Below are positions 1-6,073 of a stretch of 14,675 bases of DNA, one piece after another; the stretch's first letter is position 1; each line of letters starts with the position of its first letter. Under the pieces are notes generated by a model. It saw nothing but the letters and a program-made list of their open reading frames with translations. It did not search any database and had not been told where the DNA came from. The translations under genes were made by a program, and so were the position numbers. The stretch is from positions 1 to 14,675 of the forward strand of contig JADFYT010000026.1 of NCBI GenBank assembly GCA_015232935.1, in the 5' to 3' direction. Source of the DNA: Desulfamplus sp. (lineage in GTDB: Bacteria > Desulfobacterota > Desulfobacteria > Desulfobacterales > Desulfobacteraceae).

Positions 1-373
1 AGCTGCTGCTAACGGAGCGGATTTCTTATGCTACGTAACCCCTGCCGAGCATTTGAGGCTGCCGACAGAAGAGGATATGAGAGAGGGTATAATGGCTTCC
101 AAAATAGCCGCACACGCAGCAGATATTGCCAAGAGAGTTCCAGGAGCTGTAGAGTGGGATCTGAAAATGAGCCGTGCAAGGCAGCACTTGGACTGGGAGA
201 GCATGTTCAAACTCGCAATTGACGAGAAAAAAGCAAGAAGATACAGAGCAGACTCAAAACCGGAGCATGAGGATAGCTGCACAATGTGCGGAAAGATGTG
301 CTCCATGAGAAACATGAACCGCATTATGAACGGCGAAGATGTCTCTCTTCTTGACTCCTGTGACAAGAAATAG
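1..373 (+). CDS. thiC: Phosphomethylpyrimidine synthase ThiC, C-terminal fragment (5' end outside window)
   Basis: ThiC is the radical-SAM enzyme that rearranges 5-aminoimidazole ribotide into the hydroxymethylpyrimidine phosphate of thiamine. The frame is open from base 2 and reads AAANGADFLCYVTPAEHLRL, a near-invariant ThiC stretch, then the block with IAAHAADIAKR, ending at TAG 371-373. About 123 residues are visible; the barrel N-terminus lies left of the window. The Fe-S cysteines are at codons 278-280, 287-289 and 299-301 in the motif CTMCGKMC. Spacing is C-x2-C-x3-C, the shorter form I associate with anaerobe-type ThiC rather than the C-x2-C-x4-C of the E. coli type. The ThiC paralogue BzaF (5-hydroxybenzimidazole synthase) shares this end and cannot be excluded from the fragment, but the thiE-like gene 42 bp downstream favours thiamine synthesis. 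The first internal ATG (83) is not the true start. Confidence 0.93.
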   Translation, partial: AAANGADFLCYVTPAEHLRLPTEEDMREGIMASKIAAHAADIAKRVPGAVEWDLKMSRARQHLDWESMFKLAIDEKKARRYRADSKPEHEDSCTMCGKMCSMRNMNRIMNGEDVSLLDSCDKK

Positions 374-415
374 ACTCTGGGCAAGTAAACAAGGAAGTGA
401 CAGGAAAATTCTTCA

Positions 416-1183
416 ATGCTGATTGCAATTATTCAAAACAGTGAAACTACCCGATATGAACATATGGATTCGGTAAAAATTGCTTTGGCAAAAGGAGCCG
501 ACGTCCTTATTTTCAGAGGATTTGAAGGAAGGTATAACGGGGTATTTGCAGGAAGGTATAGCGGGGTATTTAAAGGAAGGTATAATAATGAGTTCAGGAA
601 TTTGTCTGGTGAGAGACCAAGTTGCAATGGCTCTTTAAAACTGAGAAGCTCACAAGGCGGGAGTAGCGTGTCAACACAAAATGCAAAGCTTCTTGTCAAC
701 GCTTTACCTGACGAAAGATGGTTGCGACTGAAGCCAGATGGTTTTCATCTCAACCGGTACAATCTTGAAATTGTGCTCAAAAAACCTGAACTGATAGAAC
801 TGCTCAGAAAGAGTGCGGGATTTTTTGGTGCTTCTGTTCACAATAAAGAAGAGATCACGCGGGCACTACTGCTTCATCAAAAGATCCCTGTTAGCTACCT
901 TCTTGTTTCACCTCTGTTTAAACCCTCTTATGATCAGATGGCAGAGACACTCGGAATAGATGGTTTCAAGGCTCTTTATGACAATCTGACAGAAGAGTGT
1001 AACAAGGCCAGGATCCCCAGACCCAGAGCAATAGCACTTGGAGGCATTAACAAGGATAGTGCAAAAGAATTAATGCCATATAACTTTATTGAAGGAGTTG
1101 CCGCCATGTCCGCAATAGGAGATTTGCCGGACGAGGTGATTGAAAGATGGAGAGAGCCAATGTCTCCCTGGAGTAATCTATGA
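416..1183 (+). CDS. ThiE/TenI-like thiamine phosphate synthase family protein, divergent, with repeat insertion
   Basis: A 255-residue TIM-barrel protein of the thiamine phosphate synthase/TenI type. Family landmarks are visible in order: the strand ADVLIFR (28-34), LLVN (92-95), DGFHL (108-112), GASVHN (138-143), VSPLFKPS (164-171), IALGGI (206-211) and VAAMSAI (228-234). ThiE normally joins HMP pyrophosphate to thiazole phosphate. Here the pyrophosphate-binding T-x-T-K motif after the V-S-P-x-F strand is replaced by KPSYDQ, and the N-D pair by N-A, so full ThiE activity is uncertain. The family is usually near 210 residues; the extra length lies at residues 35-90 and consists of three copies of an F-x-G-R-Y repeat plus a Ser/Gly-rich linker. 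Start ATG 416 has AGGA at 402-405. It lies downstream of thiC and overlaps the NAD kinase start by 4 bp (ATGA), so co-translation is likely. Confidence 0.72.
   Translation: MLIAIIQNSETTRYEHMDSVKIALAKGADVLIFRGFEGRYNGVFAGRYSGVFKGRYNNEFRNLSGERPSCNGSLKLRSSQGGSSVSTQNAKLLVNALPDERWLRLKPDGFHLNRYNLEIVLKKPELIELLRKSAGFFGASVHNKEEITRALLLHQKIPVSYLLVSPLFKPSYDQMAETLGIDGFKALYDNLTEECNKARIPRPRAIALGGINKDSAKELMPYNFIEGVAAMSAIGDLPDEVIERWREPMSPWSNL
521..592 (+). repeat. 24-bp in-frame tandem repeat, 3 copies, inside the thiE-like gene
   Basis: Three consecutive 24-bp units (521-544, 545-568, 569-592) encode F-E/A/K-G-R-Y-N/S-G/N-V/E. Each contains GGAAGGTATA. Copies 1 and 2 differ at only a few bases, and copy 3 diverges in its last third. 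The repeat sits directly after the strand whose end normally carries the substrate-binding R-x-K of ThiE. Confidence 0.9.
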
Positions 1184-2013
1184 ACAAAAAATGTATTGGA
1201 CTGCTGGTAAAAAAAGATGATCAGGCAAAGAAAAAAGCACTTGAACTGGAGAGTTGGCTTCTTAAGCGGGATGTTGATGTCATATATGCTGACGGTTTTG
1301 CCGGAATCCTTCCACGCGAAGATATTTTCTGCATGGTCGTGCTTGGGGGAGATGGCACTTTTTTAAGTGCCGCCCGATTGATCGGCAACAGAGATATTCC
1401 ACTTATGGGCATTAAATTCGGAGAGGTTGGATTCCTGGCAGAGACACTTGAAGGCAAGCTTTATGAAACCATGCATGCCCTTATTGAGGGCAGATTCTAT
1501 ATTGAAGAGAGAATGAGGCTTCAGGTATCTGTAATAAGGGAAGATGGCAAGATTTCCAGGGCAAGTGTGCTAAATGATCTGGTACTCAACAGGGGGGCTC
1601 TGTCAAGACTTGCTTACAGTGCGGTATATCTCAATGGCTCATATCTGACCACATTCAAGGCAGATGGTCTTATTGTAGCAACCCCGACCGGTTCGACAGC
1701 CTATTCTCTTGCTGCGGGAGGCCCTGTGATTCACCCGACAGTGCCTGGCATTATTTTAACCCCGATATGCCCGTTTACCCTTACCAACCGGCCTTTGATT
1801 ATTCCGGACGAGACAGAGATCGAGATTCAGCTTGAAGGAGATGCAACAGATATCTTTCTGACTTTTGACGGCCAGGAGGGGATGCCCGTAGGCTCAAAGG
1901 ACAGAATCGTTGTCACCAAGGGAAAATGTCCTGTAAAAATGATTTCCTTTTCAAAGGATAACTATTACGATGTTCTCAAGGCAAGGCTGTTATGGAGCGG
2001 CGGCAGGGGATAG
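1180..2013 (+). CDS. nadK: NAD kinase
   Basis: NAD kinase phosphorylates NAD+ at the 2'-hydroxyl of its adenosine ribose to make NADP+, using ATP or polyphosphate, in the cytoplasm. At 277 residues it has normal length. Visible motifs are GGDGT (56-60), GIKFGEVGFL (77-86), LNDLVLNRG (131-139), the long signature starting DGLIVATPTGSTAY (162-175) and TPICPFTLTNRP (194-205). Three positions differ from common forms: ND where most enzymes have NE, F where ICPH is usual, and K-F-G where N-x-G is usual. The glycine-rich core is intact, so the enzyme is probably active. Start ATG 1180 overlaps the preceding stop (ATGA), with TGGAG at 1168-1172 as ribosome binding site. It is convergent with the exporter gene at 2080; the 66-bp gap shows no clear terminator. 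Confidence 0.95.
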   Translation: MNKKCIGLLVKKDDQAKKKALELESWLLKRDVDVIYADGFAGILPREDIFCMVVLGGDGTFLSAARLIGNRDIPLMGIKFGEVGFLAETLEGKLYETMHALIEGRFYIEERMRLQVSVIREDGKISRASVLNDLVLNRGALSRLAYSAVYLNGSYLTTFKADGLIVATPTGSTAYSLAAGGPVIHPTVPGIILTPICPFTLTNRPLIIPDETEIEIQLEGDATDIFLTFDGQEGMPVGSKDRIVVTKGKCPVKMISFSKDNYYDVLKARLLWSGGRG

Positions 2014-2079
2014 AGTTCTCGATAAGTTAGAATCGGCCGACTGTCGATCTGACTGCACGATTGCGGTTTCCTGTAGCGG

Positions 2080-3030
2080 CTACTTGTCAACTATCGATTC
2101 TGCCACTATTGATTCTGCCGAGTTATCCTGGATTTTTTTGCTTCTGTGCTGGCTTAACAATACTCCTGAAAATATCACCATACATGCGACATACTGCTGC
2201 AAGTTGAGTCTCTCGTTTAAAACAACTATACCAAGTATCATTGAAAATATGGGAATAAGATTTATAAATGCCGATGCCTGACCCGCAGGAATGCGGCTGA
2301 CACCAAAATTGAAAAGAGCATAGGCACCAAGGGTAACTACAGCTCCAAGATAGACAACAGAAAGTGTTGGAACAAGAGAGAAGGTTGCAGGAAGATTGGT
2401 AGCTGGAAGAAAAAGGATGGGGAAATAAAAGATAGATCCGGCAAATGCCTGCAAAGCTGTTAGGAAAAAAGGAGAATATCCCTTTTGAGTAAGTTTTTTA
2501 AGACATATGGTATAGCCTGCCGCACACACCATAGCTATGAACTCAAAAAGGTTGCCCAAAGGCGGGTTAGGGGCATTGGCTGCAACTTCACCGCTAAAAC
2601 TTAACCAGCACGCCCCAAATACAGAGATGGTAAGACCCGCAAGTATCTTTTCCGTAAGCTCTTCTTTCAAGACAAAAAAAGCAACAACCGAGACAAGCAG
2701 GGGCATAATGGCACAGATCATGCCTACCTGTGAGGCTGTTGTAAGCTCCAGAGCCCTTGCTTCAAAGATAAAGTAGAGACATGGCTCACAGATAACCATT
2801 ACAAGAATCAGCTTTATATCTGAAAAAAAATTTTTCTGTGTAAGTGGAACGCTTTTGAACATTGCTGCGAGAATCAAAAACGAGAGGCTGCCAACCGCCA
2901 TCCTTCCAAAGATTACAACCATCGGGTGAAATCCTTGAAAGGCAAGTTTGAGTGCAACAAAAGAGCTTGACCAGATTACTGTGGCCATAAGAAGGCTGAT
3001 ATAAGGGATAATAGAATTATGTTTTTGCAT
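2080..3030 (-). CDS. EamA/DMT-superfamily membrane exporter
   Basis: A 316-residue integral membrane protein with about ten hydrophobic segments arranged as two EamA halves (roughly residues 12-145 and 160-295). Typical features are VIWSSSFVALK in helix 1, FGRMAVGSLSFLIL in helix 2 and the second-half ending beginning NLIPIFSMILGIVVLNE. The family exports metabolites and amino acids; the namesake E. coli EamA exports O-acetylserine and cysteine. It follows the cysteine desulfidase gene by 19 bp on the same strand, so cysteine or a related thiol is a reasonable but unproven substrate. The C-terminal tail ends AESIVAESIVDK, an in-frame duplication. The start at 3030 has only a weak GGA upstream, which fits translational coupling. 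Confidence 0.88.
   Translation of the reverse strand: MQKHNSIIPYISLLMATVIWSSSFVALKLAFQGFHPMVVIFGRMAVGSLSFLILAAMFKSVPLTQKNFFSDIKLILVMVICEPCLYFIFEARALELTTASQVGMICAIMPLLVSVVAFFVLKEELTEKILAGLTISVFGACWLSFSGEVAANAPNPPLGNLFEFIAMVCAAGYTICLKKLTQKGYSPFFLTALQAFAGSIFYFPILFLPATNLPATFSLVPTLSVVYLGAVVTLGAYALFNFGVSRIPAGQASAFINLIPIFSMILGIVVLNERLNLQQYVACMVIFSGVLLSQHRSKKIQDNSAESIVAESIVDK
2090..2119 (-). repeat. 15-bp in-frame tandem duplication at the 3' end of the EamA gene
   Basis: On the plus strand ACTATCGATTCTGCC (2090-2104) is followed at once by ACTATTGATTCTGCC (2105-2119), one mismatch in 15. Translated from the minus strand this gives AESIV twice in the hydrophilic C-terminal tail. The unit length keeps the frame. 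Confidence 0.9.
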
Positions 3031-3049
3031 GGGGTTTTTCCATCAAGTG

Positions 3050-4513
3050 TTATTTCAGGATTTTATCAAGCATGATCTTGAGTATTACACGGTCAGTTTC
3101 CACCATCCCCTCTGAACTTAAAATGCCGATATTGCGTATGGTCTTTTCAGGTGTCTCTCCTACAATACCGTCTGTCATCTTGACATTGAGTCCATTAAGG
3201 GCAAAAAGGGCTGCCTGAACCGCTGCTCCAGCGGCTGTATCAAGTTTAAGGGCACAACTGTTTTTTGCACCATCGCAGATGACTCCGGCCAGATCTTCAA
3301 TGATATTTTCCACAGCCGCACCAATCTGTCCGCGTGTTCCGCCAAAAAGAAGGGTAGTGCCGGCAGCAGCTCCCGCCCCTGCGGCAACCGAACAGGCACA
3401 TATGGCTGCAAGCCTTCCGGTGTGGGCTTTAATGCACGCGGTTATTATATGGCTTAATCCAACTGCCTTGCAAAGATCATCTCTTTTGGCATTGATATGG
3501 TCAGCCACAGCTTTTACAGGAATGATCGCGGTCAGGCCGTGGTTTCCGCTTCCGGCAGAACTCATTGCAGGAAGCCTTGCACCAGACATTCGTGCGTCTC
3601 CGGCAGCAGCGGTCAGAACCCGTGCGTCATGTATCATGTCTCGTGCAACCAACCCCTTGTCTGCGAGTTTGTTAAGGGTAGTACCCACCTGAAGACCACA
3701 GGCATGCTCAAGGCCATGGTGTGCAAGAGCCATGTTCATTTCTATTCCACGTTCAATAAAATCAAGATCATCGCTGTCAAACTGGTCGGCAAGAGCTATA
3801 ATTTCGTTCATGGTAATCTGCTTGAGGCTTTGTTCAAGTTCTGCGGCATTGCCTCGCTTCTGTCTGTTTCCGTTCAGATTTTTTGTATTATGATAGAGTG
3901 GATGTTCTATAACCGATTGTCCATTGAGTTCAAGGGTCGTGATGTTGTCATGGAGAACTTCAATGGTTGAAACAGCAAGGTTGTCACCTGCTTTAACCGC
4001 GGTTTTTACATACAGTCCCCTATGCTCAGAAAGCAGATGAACCTTAACTTTGCCCTTTCGGATAAACTCAGAGGCATTTTGAACATCCTGATCGTTAATA
4101 GGCACAAGTACCTCCATCCGAAGCATTGGATCGCCGGCCATTGCCCCGATCGCCGAGGCCAGATCAAGACCTGAAAGTCCTCCTGTGCCAGGTATTGCAA
4201 CGGCAAGGCCATTTTTGAATATATTGGGGTCAAGCCAGAGTTCAATGGAATCTATCTGTGGTCTGGAGTCGCAACCCGCATCTTCTGTATGTTGCCCATC
4301 TGTTCTGTTTTTATGGTTTAAACATATCCCATGTGGTTGATTATCGTGACCTTTATGGTTAAAACATGTCCCATTGGATTGATTGTCACGATTTTTAACA
4401 GGCAGGAGAGACGCAGCAGCAGCGGCACCAAGTGCAATAGCTGTAGGTTCAGTGCATCCAAGGGCTGGTGCAACTTCAAGCTGTAAAATATCCTTTACCG
4501 TGTACTCCATCAT
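3050..4513 (-). CDS. cyuA: L-cysteine desulfidase, CyuA/UPF0597 (serine dehydratase alpha-like) family
   Basis: This family breaks L-cysteine into pyruvate, ammonia and hydrogen sulfide with an oxygen-sensitive Fe-S cluster in the cytoplasm. Supporting motifs are EVAPALGCTEP (13-23), SSAGSGNHG (318-326), CACSVAAGAGAAAG (372-385), LLFGGT (388-393) and GVICDGAKNSCALK (410-423). C20, C413 and C420 are the probable cluster cysteines; C372 and C374 lie in the other conserved block. At 487 residues it exceeds the usual ~430, mainly because residues 41-85 are a hydrophilic insert containing a 14-residue tandem repeat. AAGGAG at 4518-4523 overlaps the sensor's stop. It sits 4 nt from Met1 and 7 nt from Met2 (4510), so translation may begin at Met2. 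The sensor gene ends 1 bp upstream and the exporter starts 19 bp downstream: one operon. Confidence 0.88.
   Translation of the reverse strand: MMEYTVKDILQLEVAPALGCTEPTAIALGAAAAASLLPVKNRDNQSNGTCFNHKGHDNQPHGICLNHKNRTDGQHTEDAGCDSRPQIDSIELWLDPNIFKNGLAVAIPGTGGLSGLDLASAIGAMAGDPMLRMEVLVPINDQDVQNASEFIRKGKVKVHLLSEHRGLYVKTAVKAGDNLAVSTIEVLHDNITTLELNGQSVIEHPLYHNTKNLNGNRQKRGNAAELEQSLKQITMNEIIALADQFDSDDLDFIERGIEMNMALAHHGLEHACGLQVGTTLNKLADKGLVARDMIHDARVLTAAAGDARMSGARLPAMSSAGSGNHGLTAIIPVKAVADHINAKRDDLCKAVGLSHIITACIKAHTGRLAAICACSVAAGAGAAAGTTLLFGGTRGQIGAAVENIIEDLAGVICDGAKNSCALKLDTAAGAAVQAALFALNGLNVKMTDGIVGETPEKTIRNIGILSSEGMVETDRVILKIMLDKILK
4310..4393 (-). repeat. 42-bp in-frame tandem repeat, 2 copies, inside the cysteine desulfidase gene
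   Basis: Plus-strand units 4310-4351 and 4352-4393 both start TTTATGGTT and share AACATRTCCCAT and GATTRTCRYGA. Read from the minus strand they give two 14-residue units with the shared skeleton D-N-Q-x-x-G-x-C-x-N-H-K. Each unit carries one cysteine and one histidine. The stretch is absent from ordinary family members as I know them. Confidence 0.88.
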
Positions 4514-4514
4514 T

Positions 4515-5714
4515 TCACTCCTTGTCTCCCCAGATATCGACTATTTTCTTGTTTCCAGGGTAATCCATGGTTTTATAACTTGTGATCCCTGAAAGTCGCT
4601 GGGTAATTCTTCCGATTCTCTCAACATTTTTCTTGATAGCACCAAGATCCTTGCCGAGTTGACTGTCTGGCTCCTGATCCATCATTACGAGTTCAGAATA
4701 TCCAAGCAATGCCTGCAAGGGTTGATTCAATTCATGACACACAGCCCCTGCCATCTCCAGAACACCATTCAGTTTTTCGTTTTTTATCTTTTCAGCTTCA
4801 GCAAGTTTGCGTTCCGAGATATCGGTAAATGTGGCTATTATCCACGCCATAGGGTTGTCGGAATTTGCACTGCTTATATTAATATTGGCAGGAAATGTGC
4901 TGCCATCCTTTTTCATCAAAGTGGTTTCGATCTGTGTCCTTCTGAAATGGGAGATATTTGAATATATGATATCTCCGGCTGTCAGGAATTTCTCATGGGA
5001 TTCATAGATCATCTCCACACTTGAATTCTCAAAATCCTCTTTTTTGTCATAGCCAAACAGGGTAAGCATTTCAGGATTTACCCATTTGAAAATCCTGTTT
5101 TCTAAAAGAGCTATACCCACCGGAGAAGTCAACAGAATCTTTTCCAGAATTTTGCGCTGTTTTTTATATGCCTCGTCAGATTCTTTTCTCTCGATGGCAA
5201 GAGCTATATATTGAGATACTATATTCAGGATTTTAAGATCGCTTGGCTGGTACATATTACGGTACGCATAGCTTTGCACAGCGATGGCTCCTGTGACCTT
5301 GTTTTTGATTTTAAGTGGTGATCCAAGCCATACCTGACTCACTGTACCGATACCTGGCAAGCCTTTTAATTCGGCATAGTTTTCCATATCCTGTCTGTAA
5401 AAAAGAAGCGGAACTCCGTCATTGATTACTTTGGCAACAAGAGATGAAGTTTTGCTTAAATGGTCTATTCCTGTGGGATTGACATCTTTTTGATCCACAT
5501 AATAGGGGAAAGTAACGCGGTCTTCTTCTGCGTGGTATATTGCAATGAAAAAATTGTCAACATTGAGAAGTTTGCCAAGTGACTGGTGTATAGCCTTGTA
5601 AAATTCATCAAGAGTTCTGGTTCTGTTAAGAGCATCTGCAATCTCAATCATTATACTGATGGTTTTGTGGGTATCTCTGATTTGGGGCTCCTCGTCCTGA
5701 CGCTTTTGTCTCAT
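4515..5714 (-). CDS. GAF-PAS-HisKA sensor protein without an ATPase domain
   Basis: A 399-residue soluble sensor with no membrane segment. A GAF domain spans about 20-175 (NFFIAIYHAEED, then a GSPLKIKNKVTGAIAVQSY core). A PAS domain follows at about 188-305 (LLTSPVGIALLENRIFKWVN, GYDKKEDF, ending ATFTDISERK). A HisKA dimerisation/phospho-acceptor segment lies at about 312-382, with the H-box CHELNQPLQALLGYSEL and H327 as acceptor. The chain then stops after KIVDIWGDKE: the HATPase_c domain (N, G1, F, G2 boxes) is missing, so it cannot phosphorylate itself. The short tail after the helical pair resembles an ending I recall from other deltaproteobacterial PAS-HisKA proteins, so this may be a natural architecture, not a broken kinase. 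No convincing Shine-Dalgarno precedes ATG 5714; Met22 (5651) is an alternative. First gene of the operon with the desulfidase and exporter. Confidence 0.85.
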   Translation of the reverse strand: MRQKRQDEEPQIRDTHKTISIMIEIADALNRTRTLDEFYKAIHQSLGKLLNVDNFFIAIYHAEEDRVTFPYYVDQKDVNPTGIDHLSKTSSLVAKVINDGVPLLFYRQDMENYAELKGLPGIGTVSQVWLGSPLKIKNKVTGAIAVQSYAYRNMYQPSDLKILNIVSQYIALAIERKESDEAYKKQRKILEKILLTSPVGIALLENRIFKWVNPEMLTLFGYDKKEDFENSSVEMIYESHEKFLTAGDIIYSNISHFRRTQIETTLMKKDGSTFPANINISSANSDNPMAWIIATFTDISERKLAEAEKIKNEKLNGVLEMAGAVCHELNQPLQALLGYSELVMMDQEPDSQLGKDLGAIKKNVERIGRITQRLSGITSYKTMDYPGNKKIVDIWGDKE

Positions 5715-6073
5715 GATATATATTAAAATCCATACCCTTCAGGGCATAACAAACAATTTTGATTTCCATCCGGCCGAAGGCCCAATGGTTCAACTAAAAA
5801 TAACTGTACAGAGTCATTCATTACAAAATAAAAAACGCATGACTTTCAGGTGGAAACAAGACAGCAATTTTTTGAATAAGTATCTCATTAAAGGTGTCAT
5901 AAATCAAGATTTATGATAATGTACCCATTTAACTTAAAATAGTCTCATGGTTACAGATCAAGAGCGATCTGGACTGCAAAAAAAATGTTCTGGCAGCAGA
6001 TATCAGTATGCAGGAACAAGGGACATCCAGGAACAGGACATTATTGATAAAAACAACAAGCATGAGGTGTTGA
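5715..6073. promoter_or_regulatory. Divergent regulatory region between the sensor operon and the NifA-like gene
   Basis: This 359-bp AT-rich gap must hold the promoters of both divergent units. I see a hairpin-forming sequence at 5766-5788 (CCAT..GGCC GAA GGCC..ATGG), a small CCCT/AGGG hairpin at 5735-5744, a perfect palindrome at 5897-5916, and a TATGAT-like element at 5912-5917 as a weak -10 candidate for the plus strand. GAGGTG at 6064-6069 is the ribosome binding site of the NifA-like gene. No strong sigma-70 or sigma-54 promoter can be assigned by eye, and no coding potential is evident. Confidence 0.5.
5897..5916. promoter_or_regulatory. Perfect AT-rich palindrome, candidate operator
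   Basis: TCATAAATC-AA-GATTTATGA: two perfect 9-bp arms around a 2-bp centre. It is AT-rich with no T-run, so it looks like a dimeric regulator's binding site and not a terminator. It lies 158 bp upstream of the NifA-like start and 183 bp upstream of the sensor start. The binding protein is unknown. Confidence 0.45.

Noticed and set aside
2014..2079. Short palindrome GTAGCGGCTAC (2073-2083) between convergent nadK and EamA genes as a terminator
   Set aside because: The stem is only 5 bp with a one-base loop and no T-run on either strand.
3279..3970. Long plus-strand frames opposite the cysteine desulfidase gene
   Set aside because: They mirror the conserved coding sequence on the minus strand, and their Ala/Pro/Arg-rich or patchy composition is typical of shadow frames.
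5851..5866. Possible sigma-54 promoter TGGAAACAAGACAGCA on the plus strand
   Set aside because: Only the GG and GC pairs with 10-bp spacing match; the rest of the -24/-12 consensus is missing and such matches are common by chance.
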